A stretch of DNA of 64,000 nt from Ulvibacter sp. MAR_2010_11 (GCF_002813135.1 NZ_PHTY01000001.1:1855501-1919500), one strand, 5' to 3'. Positions 22,815 to 32,099 are shown, counted from the stretch's first letter. A program made the numbers and translations. The notes: generated by a model not told the origin, from the sequence alone.

Positions 22815-25079
22815 TTATTTTGAAATATGTTTGAGAAGTGTTTCTATAAAAACCTCATTCTTATAGGGCTTGATAATAAGGTCGTTCATTAAGTTGAACG
22901 AGTGTTCCCCCACTACTTTTTCCAATTCTACTGCTGTGAGGGCTATAATCGGAATGTCTGTATTAAAGGTTCTAATTCTTTCGGTAGCTTCAAACCCGTT
23001 CATTTCGGGCATATTAATATCCATCAGGATAAGATCAAATTCTTCACTTTTGGTCATTCGGATTGCATCCGCTCCGCTGCCGGCTACCTTAGCAGTCGCT
23101 CCATAGGTCTCGATATATTTTTGGGTAACCAACTGATTAATTTTGTTATCGTCTACCACCAGAATATGAGTTCCTTTGAGAGGCAATGCATTCGTGACAG
23201 TATTTTGTACTTGGGCTTCAGCCTTACTGCCGGGAGTGTAATACAAATCGAATCGGATTTCGGTTCCCTTACCTTCTTCACTTTTAAGATCAATCTCAGA
23301 CCCATGCAGCTCCAGTATCTTTTTTACAATGGGGAGACCCAGTCTTGCGCCCTGATATTGATTTCCTGAACCGGTTGTTTGTGCAAATTCATCGAAGATG
23401 TTTTCTTGCTTCTCCTTGGAAATTCCTATTCCAGTGTCTTTCACTAAAAATTGAAGGCAAATCTCATTGCCTTTATCGGCTCCACGATCCACCTGAATGG
23501 TTATAGTTCCATCATTTGTAAATTTTGATGCGTTCCCAACAATGTTGATTAAAACTTGAGTGAGATTTACTTCATCTCCAAAAAGGTATTTAGGAATTTT
23601 TTTATCAATTATTATTTTATAATTATTAGGATGTTCCTCATTGAGAAACTTCGAGGATTCAACAACATTGTTAATTAGATTCTCAAGATTAAACTTTGTT
23701 TTTTCCAACTCTTCTTTTTTTGTATTCTCAATTTGAGTGAGTTGGAGTACATTATTAATAAGTGAGAAAAGGTAATTTGCAGAGAATTTCAACGATTTCA
23801 AATCTTCGTCATGACTCTTTATTTTTTTGTCTTTTATAAGAATGTTTGAAATCCCGATAATTCCATACATAGGTGTTCTTAGCTCGTGAGTTATGTTAGA
23901 AAACAAAACGGTTTTAGCCTTAGATAACTCTTCACTTTTTTCTTTCGCCTCTAAGTATTGTTTATTCTTATGAATTAGATCAATAAGTAATTTTTTTCTT
24001 TTGCGATACGAGCCGAATAAAAACAATGAGAAAATTAAGAGAATGCCGGATGCAATTTTAACCCATAATATAGTAGTTTCTCGTTTAGTGGTTTGCGTAT
24101 TTACTTCATTTTGTAGTGCTTGAGCTTTTAGTTCTTGCTGGAATTGATTGAGTTTAAATTTTGCCGTAACGGTCTCAATAGCTTCAATTTTATCAGTTTT
24201 GTATTTTTCAGCTCTGTATTCATCTGCCTTTTGAATGAGTGCATAAGCAGCGCTATAATTACCATTCAACGCTTCTGCTTTGGCGTAAAAGTCGTAGCCT
24301 TCAATTAAAGGATCTGTAAATCCCGATTTTTCGGCGAGTTCGATACTTTCGCGCAGATTTTTTATTGCTAATCCCGGTTCTTTTTTCAGATAGTGTAGTT
24401 TTCCCACATTCAACTTCGCGACCGCTCTATATGCATCGACAGTAGAATTACTAATGTAATTGTTGGTTTGCATGACGTAATACTCGGCCGTTTTTATATT
24501 TTCCTGATCGAGATTAAGCTCTGCAATATTAAAGTTGAGAATAAACAGGTGAGAGGTGTCATGTAGTTTTTCAGCAAGGGGGATTGCCTCATTGTACAAT
24601 TTAATGGCGGGTTCTGCTTTTTCCTGAAGGGCGTAGTAATTTCCTAAATCGATTAGAGCTGTTATAATACTTCTGTCATCGTTGTATCTATCTTCTTCTA
24701 ACGCGTCTTTTGAAACTATCCTATTTGCTTGTATTTGCTCGGCTTCAACCAGGGCTTCGGTAAAAATTCGTTTGGCTTGTGTAGTATCTTCAATTTTGAG
24801 AAATGCATTTCCCATTATACTGGAAATGGAAAAAATAGTTTTATAATCGTTTATTTCTCTCGCTAGTTTTAAGGTTTCTTCTCCAACTTCAATCGCCAGA
24901 TCGTAATTGTTTCTATAAAACTGATTTCGTGTGAATTTTCTTAGGGAATCAACTCTTTTAACTTTTAAGGCCCTCTGGGCCAATTTAGTCGAATCGGATT
25001 CAGTTCCGGCTGAAACCTGAGTGTAGGAAATACTCGGAAATAGGACTATTGCAAGTACAAAAAGTATAAGTAGTCTCAA
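22815..25079 (-). CDS. hybrid sensor histidine kinase with TPR sensor domain
   Basis: The 754-aa protein starts with a signal peptide, followed by tetratricopeptide repeats (about 40-310), a coiled coil, and one membrane helix (about 338-357). HisKA carries the phospho-acceptor His398 in SNITHELRTP, and the ATPase domain has GNASKFTNDG and DTGIGISKEK. A C-terminal receiver domain holds phospho-acceptor Asp687 in LMDINMPEMNG. Periplasmic TPR sensing linked to an internal receiver is a common Bacteroidetes design. No separate response regulator lies beside it, so the output partner is elsewhere. Confidence 0.93.
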   Translation of the reverse strand: MRLLILFVLAIVLFPSISYTQVSAGTESDSTKLAQRALKVKRVDSLRKFTRNQFYRNNYDLAIEVGEETLKLAREINDYKTIFSISSIMGNAFLKIEDTTQAKRIFTEALVEAEQIQANRIVSKDALEEDRYNDDRSIITALIDLGNYYALQEKAEPAIKLYNEAIPLAEKLHDTSHLFILNFNIAELNLDQENIKTAEYYVMQTNNYISNSTVDAYRAVAKLNVGKLHYLKKEPGLAIKNLRESIELAEKSGFTDPLIEGYDFYAKAEALNGNYSAAYALIQKADEYRAEKYKTDKIEAIETVTAKFKLNQFQQELKAQALQNEVNTQTTKRETTILWVKIASGILLIFSLFLFGSYRKRKKLLIDLIHKNKQYLEAKEKSEELSKAKTVLFSNITHELRTPMYGIIGISNILIKDKKIKSHDEDLKSLKFSANYLFSLINNVLQLTQIENTKKEELEKTKFNLENLINNVVESSKFLNEEHPNNYKIIIDKKIPKYLFGDEVNLTQVLINIVGNASKFTNDGTITIQVDRGADKGNEICLQFLVKDTGIGISKEKQENIFDEFAQTTGSGNQYQGARLGLPIVKKILELHGSEIDLKSEEGKGTEIRFDLYYTPGSKAEAQVQNTVTNALPLKGTHILVVDDNKINQLVTQKYIETYGATAKVAGSGADAIRMTKSEEFDLILMDINMPEMNGFEATERIRTFNTDIPIIALTAVELEKVVGEHSFNLMNDLIIKPYKNEVFIETLLKHISK

Positions 25080-25164
25080 TCAGCTATGAATTTTGGGAGC
25101 TTAAATATATAGAAAAATTAAGAAACTTGAATTGATACGTAGCAAAATACTAAAAATGAAATAT

Positions 25165-25551
25165 TTAGTTACTCTTAGCCTTATTGACATCACACCTAAT
25201 TTTTTCCAATAAAAGTATAAATACAAAGCCTATACTATAGGCCACTAAGTCCCAGGGATCGAAACTTGATCCAATCACAGTTTGAAGAATTTTTGAGTGA
25301 ATTTCAAAAAACTCGACCGGATTTAAAATTTGCACAAATTCAATTGTAAAAGCAAAGAGTAGCGCGCCTAAGGCAATTTTTACAGGAGAAATTAATAAGA
25401 AGGTTCTCAGGAATGTATACAATAGGATAACTACTAATACATCTCCCAAAAACCCTCTCACTATGGGATGAAAATGAAACAGAGCAATTGCTATTTCAAC
25501 CAGTAATAAAATGATTGTAATTACAGCATATTTTTTTCTGAATACCCACAT
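25165..25551 (-). CDS. DUF2809-family membrane protein
   Basis: This 128-aa protein has four hydrophobic segments and the family's marks: HPIVRGFLGDVLVVILLY, ALLFAFTIEFVQIL, and SFDPWDLVAYSIGF near the end. Function is unknown in the family; it is usually an orphan inner-membrane protein. It lies 10 bp downstream of creD on the same strand and may be co-expressed. Confidence 0.8.
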   Translation of the reverse strand: MWVFRKKYAVITIILLLVEIAIALFHFHPIVRGFLGDVLVVILLYTFLRTFLLISPVKIALGALLFAFTIEFVQILNPVEFFEIHSKILQTVIGSSFDPWDLVAYSIGFVFILLLEKIRCDVNKAKSN

Positions 25552-25561
25552 CCTATCTTAC

Positions 25562-26911
25562 TTAAGATTCGTTACCCCAGTCTATTTTTCTGGAAGCAAA
25601 CATAACCAGAGCCAAAATAACAAACAATCCAATACTACCTACCAACAGCGCATAATTCTCCAACTGAATGATTACATAAATAAATCCGTACAAAGAAGCT
25701 AAGGAGGTACACACCAAGAGAGGAAATTTAAATCCTTTTAAAATAGCACGGGAGTAAATAGTAATCAGCCCTAAAACCGAAGCTCCCGCAATGGCATAGG
25801 CTTTCAGAAAGGTACTGTGTTCTGAAATTGACAGTAATAAGGTGTAAAACATCACCAACGCCAAACCAATCATCACATATTGAAAAGGATGAATGTGAAT
25901 TTTGCTCACCAATTGTATTAACAGAAAAACAAGCAAGGTTAAGCCAATAACCATAAAGCCGTATTTGGTGGAACGTTCACTTTTTTGATATTCATCAACG
26001 GGGATGATTAGTTTGGTTCCAAACCCGAACTCGGACAGATTGGGCAAACTTCCAAAGAACTGCTGCTCAAACTGTCTGTTTATCTGAAAAACCTCCCAGG
26101 AGGCTCTAAAACCATCTTTGGTAATTTCACGGTTCTCATCCACCGGCAGGTATTTGCCATCAAAACTGGGCGAATGCCAATTTGAAGTCATAGTCACTTT
26201 GGTTTCTTTACCAACAGGAATAAACTTGATACTCTCACTCCCGTTTATTTTTAAATTGAAGGAAAAGGGGAGGGGATTTTTATTTTCCGGAGTGATAGCT
26301 GTTATGTGCTCACTTTCAATTGTATTTAGGTATTCCTGATCGTATTTCGGGGTCATGGATAGACTTTCATTGCCCAACTGCACTATGAGGCTGTTTCTAA
26401 TTCCCTTCAAATTTGAAGTACGTACCTGCACCGTTATTTTGTCCCAAAGAATGTCATCATCGGCAATGTCTTTTTCCGAGAAATCTATGGCGGGAAAATT
26501 TCCTGCTACACTATTATCTGCTGTATACACCACAGACTGGTAAATTCCGCGTTTTAAAGGCTTCGATTCGACCGTGGAAGTTATGCCGAGAGTGTCGGGC
26601 AGGAGGTAGGCATTTCTAATTATGACCTCGGTCTTTTTTTCGTAGGTTTTTGTTTTTTCAATAAAAATAGTCTCTTCCTTGTAGGTTTTATAGGGTATTT
26701 TGAGAATGGGTCCGGAGAACAACACCTCATTTCCCCATTTCCCATTAATTTCTCGCACCACCTCTTCCTGCCTGTAGGCTCGCTCACTTATCAAGGATTT
26801 CACAAATTCCAGCGGAATTAATAAAACCAATAATAAAAATCCCACAATGAGCATACGCGCAGTAATAGAGTTGCGCATCCAGTTTCCAAATTTGCTTCTT
26901 TTTTGTTCCAT
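25562..26911 (-). CDS. creD: CreD-family inner-membrane protein
   Basis: CreD-like protein of 449 aa: an N-terminal membrane helix (ARMLIVGFLLLVLLIPLEF), a long extracytoplasmic region (about 40-310) with LNGLPNLSEFGFG-like strands, and five or so C-terminal helices. In E. coli CreD is a cell-envelope stress protein whose overproduction affects colicin tolerance. Here it is not with CreBC but with a winged-helix regulator gene, the usual flavobacterial arrangement. An ACTTTG-N5-CAAAGT palindrome overlaps its promoter. Confidence 0.9.
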   Translation of the reverse strand: MEQKRSKFGNWMRNSITARMLIVGFLLLVLLIPLEFVKSLISERAYRQEEVVREINGKWGNEVLFSGPILKIPYKTYKEETIFIEKTKTYEKKTEVIIRNAYLLPDTLGITSTVESKPLKRGIYQSVVYTADNSVAGNFPAIDFSEKDIADDDILWDKITVQVRTSNLKGIRNSLIVQLGNESLSMTPKYDQEYLNTIESEHITAITPENKNPLPFSFNLKINGSESIKFIPVGKETKVTMTSNWHSPSFDGKYLPVDENREITKDGFRASWEVFQINRQFEQQFFGSLPNLSEFGFGTKLIIPVDEYQKSERSTKYGFMVIGLTLLVFLLIQLVSKIHIHPFQYVMIGLALVMFYTLLLSISEHSTFLKAYAIAGASVLGLITIYSRAILKGFKFPLLVCTSLASLYGFIYVIIQLENYALLVGSIGLFVILALVMFASRKIDWGNES

Positions 26912-26927
26912 AATATAATTTTAAAGT

Positions 26928-26946
26928 ACTTTGTATTTCAAAGTTA
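26928..26946 (-). promoter_or_regulatory. creD promoter with palindromic operator
   Basis: ACTTTG-tattt-CAAAGT (26928-26944) overlaps the minus-strand -7 box TAACTTTG (26939-26946), 17 bp above the creD start. An identical palindrome with different spacer bases occurs at 27879-27895 ahead of the regulator operon, so both are probably bound by the winged-helix protein encoded between them. Confidence 0.65.
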
Positions 26947-26964
26947 ATTAATAAAAAAATAGCG

Positions 26965-27258
26965 TTATTCCTTTTTTAGGAGTTTTTCCAGGGCACTAAT
27001 GTGTTTGCCGAATTCGGCTTTGCCCAACGCTGTAGCCGAGTAACTGGTGTTGGGTTTACGGCCTATAAATTGTTTTTGAACCAAAATGTACTTCGCCTGT
27101 TCCAGCGCCTTAATATGACTTGCAAGATTGCCGTCGGTTACCTCCAGCAATTCTTTCAACCTGTTGAAATCGGCTTCTTCGTTTACAACCAAAATAGACA
27201 TAATCCCCAGGCGTATGCGATGATCAAATAGCTTATTTATGTTGTCTATAATTCCCAC
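26965..27258 (-). CDS. winged-helix transcriptional regulator (97 aa)
   Basis: A compact winged-helix protein: HRIRLGIMSILVVNEEADFN, RLKELLEVTDGNLASHIKALEQ (recognition helix), then the wing YILVQKQFIGRKPNTSYSATALGKAEF. This small family (HTH_27-like) usually sits beside creD in Bacteroidetes. Its start directly abuts the stop of the upstream membrane-protein gene, giving an operon. Palindromes at both promoters make it the likely repressor of itself and creD. Confidence 0.88.
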   Translation of the reverse strand: MGIIDNINKLFDHRIRLGIMSILVVNEEADFNRLKELLEVTDGNLASHIKALEQAKYILVQKQFIGRKPNTSYSATALGKAEFGKHISALEKLLKKE

Positions 27259-27870
27259 TTATTTTTGCTTTTTTTCCTGAAGATACATTACACTTCCATA
27301 TATCACATGCATCACTCCAAAACCTAAAATCCAAAGCCAAAAGCCATAACCCGGTAAAATTGCACACACCAAGCCTAGCGCTATTTCTATATAGCCTAAA
27401 TACCGAATATGTCCAATACTGTACTTTGCGGCATTTACCAAAGCCAGTCCGTAGAAAATGAGCATCAGCGCTGCGGTTTGCCCGTATTTTTGCTGATTCA
27501 AAATAATAAGAATGTATAGCCCGCCGGCGACCAAGGGAATTAAAAAATTAATAATTAAGCGCCGTGAAGAAGCGTCCCATACTTTTACACCGCTCTTTTT
27601 TGCTTTTCGGGTGGTTAGAAATATTGCGGTAATTACACTGAAGAAAGCAATTAAAAAAAGGTCCAGTAATATTAACCTGAAAATATAGCCGTCCAAAATT
27701 AAGTATTCCCTTCCCGAGTTTGCCACCAACCAGTAGGCAACTGCTCCGCCTATTAGTGCGTAGACTCCTGCCAGAATTCCCGACAAACCGCTTAACGAAA
27801 TAAATCGCGAGGATCGATTCATTAAATTCTTAATCTCGCTGATATCCTTTAAATAATCTTGCTCACTCAT
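27259..27870 (-). CDS. polytopic membrane protein, regulator partner (203 aa)
   Basis: Beginning MSEQDYLKDISEIKNLMNRS, the protein has a soluble N-terminal helix and six or so membrane helices (about 30-195). Function is unknown; it is a frequent companion of the small winged-helix regulator and may sense the envelope signal. The start is set at 27870 because an upstream in-frame ATG at 27900 would place the promoter palindrome inside the coding region. Confidence 0.78.
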   Translation of the reverse strand: MSEQDYLKDISEIKNLMNRSSRFISLSGLSGILAGVYALIGGAVAYWLVANSGREYLILDGYIFRLILLDLFLIAFFSVITAIFLTTRKAKKSGVKVWDASSRRLIINFLIPLVAGGLYILIILNQQKYGQTAALMLIFYGLALVNAAKYSIGHIRYLGYIEIALGLVCAILPGYGFWLWILGFGVMHVIYGSVMYLQEKKQK

Positions 27871-27878
27871 AATAAAGT

Positions 27879-27895
27879 ACTTTGAAAAACAAAGT
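27879..27895 (-). promoter_or_regulatory. palindromic operator of the regulator operon
   Basis: ACTTTG-aaaaa-CAAAGT is a perfect 6+6 inverted repeat 8 bp upstream of the start at 27870. It overlaps a TTACTTTG box (7 of 8 to the -7 consensus) and matches the palindrome at 26928-26944. Confidence 0.6.
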
Positions 27896-27952
27896 AACAC
27901 TATTCTTTTTCAATAACAAAGCAGAAAGTTGTTAATTTTTCATTAAATATAA

Positions 27953-30229
27953 TTAATGGGCCATGGAAGTGTGTTGCTTCGGAAACTCAAAAGACTTTCT
28001 GGACACCTCGATGAGGTTTTCGTTCCCTTCGATAATCTTAATTGTAACACCTGTAGCTGAAGAACCGTAATCTGTATATGTCGCCTTACCATCGGGCCAG
28101 TTTACTGCGATGCTTTTGATGGCTTTACAATTCCCCAGCCCAATTTCCGCTTGTAAGCTATTGGCTCCAAAGCTTCCACCGGAACTCACGGTATTATAAA
28201 TTGTTCGGGTGGATCCATCGTGATTTTCCAAAGTGATTTTAATTCGAGCCCCTATTGCAGATCTATTCGAAGCGGTTCCTTGCAACTGAACAGTAATCCA
28301 TTGGTTCGACGTTCCCGGATTTTCATACAATGCATTCTGGAAGACATCCCCCGAGACCGAGCCGCCCATTACCGCATAAATATCCTGATCGCCATCATTG
28401 TCTAAATCGGCAAAGCCTATGCCGTGTCCTTTTTGAATATGCCCGAAATTTCCGGCATAGGTGACATCCTGAAATGCTATCCCGGCATTATTACGAAACA
28501 TTCTGTTGGGAACTATAGCCCGATAATCGGGAGCACCCGTGCCCAAATAGAAATCCAAAAATCCGTCGTTATCCAAATCGCCGTAATTACAACCCATGGC
28601 AGGTAAAATACGATCTAAATGCTGTTTTTTTGTCACATTTTCAAATCGATTTGATCCTGTATTTCTATAGAGTCTTGGAAGATCGGCCATCTTCTTTTGA
28701 CCTAAATAATCGGCCGCTGTTTCGGCAGCTTGCTGCGATAGGGAATAGCTGTCAAAACAGGTAACAAAGATATCTTCCCAACCATCGTTGTCGAAATCAA
28801 AGAACCAGGTGGGAAAACTTTCAATAGGTTCAGAGACACCGGCGGTTGGCGCAATGTTTTCGAATTTCCAATCCTCGATATTTCTTCCCCCTTTGTTGAG
28901 CAGTAATTTATTGGGACCATTTAAAATGGAGATATAAATATCCGGCAATCCGTCGTTATTGATATCTCCACTATTCACTCCTTTTATGTATTCTGTAAAG
29001 TTCAATCCAAGCCGGGGCGCAACATCTTTAAATGCCCCGTCTTTTGTATTCAGAAAGAACTGTGCTGGATTTAATTCTTTTGTCGAATGCGTTTCATTTC
29101 CAACGTACAGATCCAGCCAACCATCGTTGTTAAAATCTAGCCATACTGCAGACTGAGTGGGTCTTTTTGCATACAATCCTGAGGTTATGGTTACATCGGT
29201 GAAAGTGCCGTCACCATTGTTTTTAAGTAACGAATTGGGTAATTGCCCCATCCAATTAAATCCGCTCCATGCACCCCGACAAATAAAGAAGTCTAAATGG
29301 CCGTCATTGTTATAATCTGCCTGAATTAAATTCAGTCCACCGGTAAGTCCGGAAAGGCCTGAAGCTTCAGTTTTGTTAGTAAAAGACCCATCACCATTGT
29401 TTTCAAAATAAAGAACATTTCCGAAGAGACCCCAAGAAGAAACGATAATATCTATATAATCATCGTTATTGAAATCGTCCACAATCACACCCCCAGCCAG
29501 TCCGTTTACATCCAGCCCCACATTCATCGCGATGTTTTGGAATACTGCCAAGTTATATTCGGGTTTGAATGCCGAAGGAGGGATTAAATAGGCTTTCGGA
29601 ACTTGTTGAGGATATTCGTCCAATGTCATATAGGCAAGGTTGAGCAACCATCTGCTTTGAAGATCATCGGGAAACACCTTGAGTATTTCTTTATAAATTT
29701 CAATAGCTTTTTGCGAACCTCGTTTATTGGTGTGAATTCCTTTTCCTTTTATAGGAAAAAGGCAGGATTCGGCCGAATGATTGTCCCGACAATTAATTTG
29801 CTCTGCCAGGCGCATATAGCTTATAGCTAATGCTTCGTGCAGTCCCTTAGTGTTCTTTGTAATTACCTTGTTCTCGGGCAACTTTTCCAGAAGTGTTTCA
29901 AAAACATCTATGGCTTCCTGAGACTTTCCGGCATTGAGTAATGTTTTTCCGTAATCTATATACAGCGGAATCGATAATTGATTGTTGGCTGAAGCAGCAG
30001 TGACCGCTTGCTCGATGAGTTTTAATTTTTCGGCACTCTCATAGGGATGATTTCTGAAATTAACTAAGGATATAATAGTTTGAATACTATCTATCATTTG
30101 GTCGGTTGATCTTCTGAAATCCTTTTGTTTTGGCGTAATTTCTATACCCGAAACCTCTTTGGGGGAGTCTTTACATGCCCAAATAAAAAGAAGAATAGCT
30201 AAGTATTTATAATTGAGTACCATTGACAA
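27953..30229 (-). CDS. CRTAC1-family lipoprotein (TPR, FG-GAP, ASPIC/UnbV)
   Basis: The 758-aa protein begins with a lipoprotein signal (LLFIWAC), followed by a helical TPR-like region (about 40-210). A long series of FG-GAP/VCBS repeats with Asp-rich calcium loops comes next (DFNNDDYIDI, DYNNDGHLDF, DINNDGLPDI, DFDNDGWEDI, DLDNDGFLDF, DLDNDGDQDI). A C-terminal ASPIC/UnbV domain follows (SNRSAIGARIKITL, VSSGGSFGANSLQAEIGLG). It is a surface or periplasmic beta-propeller protein; family members are often linked with SusC/D-type loci, which are absent here. Confidence 0.9.
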   Translation of the reverse strand: MSMVLNYKYLAILLFIWACKDSPKEVSGIEITPKQKDFRRSTDQMIDSIQTIISLVNFRNHPYESAEKLKLIEQAVTAASANNQLSIPLYIDYGKTLLNAGKSQEAIDVFETLLEKLPENKVITKNTKGLHEALAISYMRLAEQINCRDNHSAESCLFPIKGKGIHTNKRGSQKAIEIYKEILKVFPDDLQSRWLLNLAYMTLDEYPQQVPKAYLIPPSAFKPEYNLAVFQNIAMNVGLDVNGLAGGVIVDDFNNDDYIDIIVSSWGLFGNVLYFENNGDGSFTNKTEASGLSGLTGGLNLIQADYNNDGHLDFFICRGAWSGFNWMGQLPNSLLKNNGDGTFTDVTITSGLYAKRPTQSAVWLDFNNDGWLDLYVGNETHSTKELNPAQFFLNTKDGAFKDVAPRLGLNFTEYIKGVNSGDINNDGLPDIYISILNGPNKLLLNKGGRNIEDWKFENIAPTAGVSEPIESFPTWFFDFDNDGWEDIFVTCFDSYSLSQQAAETAADYLGQKKMADLPRLYRNTGSNRFENVTKKQHLDRILPAMGCNYGDLDNDGFLDFYLGTGAPDYRAIVPNRMFRNNAGIAFQDVTYAGNFGHIQKGHGIGFADLDNDGDQDIYAVMGGSVSGDVFQNALYENPGTSNQWITVQLQGTASNRSAIGARIKITLENHDGSTRTIYNTVSSGGSFGANSLQAEIGLGNCKAIKSIAVNWPDGKATYTDYGSSATGVTIKIIEGNENLIEVSRKSFEFPKQHTSMAH

Positions 30230-30349
30230 AAGTTAAAACCTGCAATAGGGCAATGTAGAACTATTATTCAAAAATTCAAAAAGAAGAAACAATGATTTTC
30301 CTTTCTCAAATACAGTCATTTCCCCCATATAATTTCTGAACAAGGGTTG

Positions 30350-30435
30350 CATCTTTGTAAAGCTTAATTAATTGAGGAGTTAATAAATAGCAAATAATAG
30401 GAGGTTGCTCGTTAAAAGGTAACCTTCTTTATTTT
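30350..30435 (+). ncRNA. small RNA-like unit 1
   Basis: A CATCTTTG promoter box (30350-30357) is followed by AGCTTAATTAATTGAGGAGTTAATAAA and then by a stem AGGAGGTT/AACCTTCT with T-rich tail (30399-30434). No ORF is present. The promoter box, the 5' segment and the terminator position recur in unit 3, which argues for a short transcript of about 70 nt. Confidence 0.55.
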
Positions 30436-30601
30436 GTGACGAATAGCATTGATAATTAATTAAATACGCTTCACAATAGGAAAAACCCTAGAGGAGAAAC
30501 AGGAAAAACCCCCTTGCATTACATATAACTTTATTCGGATATTTGAATGTCTTACAGAGATGATTTATTTCTAGCCATAAGACAACGTAACTAATCGTTA
30601 T

Positions 30602-30668
30602 AAATTAATTGGGGAGTTAATAAAACGATTATATAAAAAGTTGCTCGTCCTGAGCAACTTTTTTTCAT
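30602..30668 (+). ncRNA. small RNA-like unit 2
   Basis: AAATTAATTGGGGAGTTAATAAAA (30602-30625) matches the 5' box of units 1 and 3 and is followed by a strong terminator, AAAAAGTTGCTC with GAGCAACTTTTTTT. The promoter part has diverged. Two AGGAAAAACCC direct repeats lie upstream (30478-30488, 30501-30511). Confidence 0.5.
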
Positions 30669-30725
30669 CATAAGTTTTCTGAAAAACAGGAAAAACCCTG
30701 TTTAAAAAAGGGGTTATGCCTCTTG

Positions 30726-30826
30726 TTTGGAGCCTGCGTAAGCCTCATCTTTGTATAGCTTAATTAATTGGGGAGTTAAAAAAAGCGATTTAAAAAGGAC
30801 AGCTCTAATTGAGCCGTCCTTTTTTC
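30726..30826 (+). ncRNA. small RNA-like unit 3
   Basis: TTTG (30726-30729) and CATCTTTG (30746-30753) form a Bacteroidetes-type promoter. The next bases TATAGCTTAATTAATTGGGGAGTTAA nearly repeat unit 1, and a terminator AAAAAGGACAGCTC/GAGCCGTCCTTTTTT closes the unit. A third AGGAAAAACCC lies upstream at 30688-30698. The conserved part is at the 5' end and the hairpins differ in sequence. Confidence 0.58.
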
Positions 30827-30871
30827 ATTACAAGACATATTATTTGAAACTAGCCAAGTTTATTTAATTGA

Positions 30872-30904
30872 AAAAGCCCTGTCAAAATTTTGACAGGGCT
30901 TTTT
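30872..30904. terminator. bidirectional terminator
   Basis: AAAAGCCCTGTCAAAA and TTTTGACAGGGCTTTT form a perfect palindrome with T-runs on both strands. It ends upstream transcription just before the promoter of the DUF1801 gene. Confidence 0.85.
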
Positions 30905-30927
30905 ATTTTAAAAGTAAATTTGCCTTT

Positions 30928-31290
30928 ATGAAACCTGCCGAACAATATATAGTATCGCAAGTTGAGCCGTTTCGCTCTATGTTACTACATCTTCAGGTAA
31001 CCATCCAAACCACCATTCCCAATGCGGTATTGTTATATAAATGGAAACTTCCCTTCTATTATATAGGGGGAAAACTCCCTTTTTGTTATCTCAATTGTGC
31101 CCGCGGCTACGTAGATTTGGTCTTTTGGCATGGGACACATCTTGTTAAGCACCCCAATCATTTGGTCTTAGGGGGTCGCAAGCATTTGAAATCACTCCGT
31201 TATAAAACTCTGGAAGATATCAATCAGAAAATTTTAGTAGATCTTCTCAAGGAAGCCTATTCGGTAAAAGATAAAAATTATTACAAATGA
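30928..31290 (+). CDS. DUF1801-family protein (120 aa)
   Basis: The protein starts MKPAEQYIVSQVEPFRSML and shows the DUF1801/YdhG fold pattern: a helical start, IPNAVLLYKWKLPFYYIGGK, CYLNCARGYVDLVFWHG, and a basic KHLKSLRYKTLEDI tail. Family function is unknown. The start at 30928 is chosen because a longer frame from 30868 would run through a terminator and through a perfect TAAATTTG promoter box (30915-30922) that lies only 6 bp above this ATG. The 3' end overlaps kdsA tail to tail by 10 bp. Confidence 0.82.
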   Translation: MKPAEQYIVSQVEPFRSMLLHLQVTIQTTIPNAVLLYKWKLPFYYIGGKLPFCYLNCARGYVDLVFWHGTHLVKHPNHLVLGGRKHLKSLRYKTLEDINQKILVDLLKEAYSVKDKNYYK

Positions 31291-32099
31291 TTGATGGTTT
31301 TGCGAATCGCCACCAAGTCGGTAAGTAGTTTTTCCAAATGATGTAGATCCAGCATATTGGCACCGTCGCTTTTTGCATGTGCCGGGTCGAAATGCGTTTC
31401 AATAAAAAGGCCGTCAACTCCTGTTGCTATTCCGGCACGGGCAATGGTGCTTATCATATCCGGGCGACCTCCGGTTACACCAATCGACTGATTGGGTTGT
31501 TGCAGACTGTGTGTCACATCCAACACTACGGGAGCATACTGTTTCATGGTAGGAATTCCTCTGAAATCCACGATCATATCCTGATAACCAAACATGGTAC
31601 CCCGATCGGTAATTAGTGCTTGATCATTACCCGAATCTGTTACTTTTTTTACAGCGTGTTGCATGCTTTCGGGACTCATAAACTGTCCTTTTTTAAGGTT
31701 GACTACTTTGCCGGTTTTTGCCGCGGCAACCACAAGATCGGTTTGTCGTACCAAAAAGGCAGGAATTTGTAATACATCTACATATTCTGCTGCGATGGCT
31801 GCGTCATCTACTTCGTGAATATCGGTTACGGTTGGCACATCGAAAGTTTCAGAAACTTTTCTGAGAATTTTTAAGGCTTTTTCGTCTCCAATCCCTGTAA
31901 AACTATCAATTCGGCTGCGATTTGCCTTTTTAAAACTTCCTTTAAATACAAATGGAATCTGGAGTCGGTTGGTGATGGCCACAATTTTCTCGGCTATTAC
32001 CAGCGCCATTTCTTCACCTTCGATAGCACAAGGTCCGGCGAGTAAGAAAAAATTGTTGGAGTTAGTATGTTTTATCTTCGGAATAAGATCGATGTTCAT
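31281..32099 (-). CDS. kdsA: 3-deoxy-8-phosphooctulonate synthase
   Basis: KdsA (272 aa) condenses PEP with arabinose 5-phosphate to Kdo-8-phosphate for the LPS inner core. Motifs are intact: LLAGPCAIEG, FKGSFKKANRSR, VTDIHE, LQIPAFLVRQTDL, NLKKGQFMSPE, DRGTMFGY, DVTHS, and ETHFDPAHAKSDG. The start at 32099 is preferred over an in-frame ATG at 32138, because a perfect TATCTTTG box (32120-32127, minus strand) lies between them. Confidence 0.96.
   Translation of the reverse strand: MNIDLIPKIKHTNSNNFFLLAGPCAIEGEEMALVIAEKIVAITNRLQIPFVFKGSFKKANRSRIDSFTGIGDEKALKILRKVSETFDVPTVTDIHEVDDAAIAAEYVDVLQIPAFLVRQTDLVVAAAKTGKVVNLKKGQFMSPESMQHAVKKVTDSGNDQALITDRGTMFGYQDMIVDFRGIPTMKQYAPVVLDVTHSLQQPNQSIGVTGGRPDMISTIARAGIATGVDGLFIETHFDPAHAKSDGANMLDLHHLEKLLTDLVAIRKTINHL

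Noticed and set aside
30868-30927. Upstream start for the DUF1801 protein
   Set aside because: The extra 20 codons are a perfect terminator palindrome and a promoter box, so translation there is not plausible.
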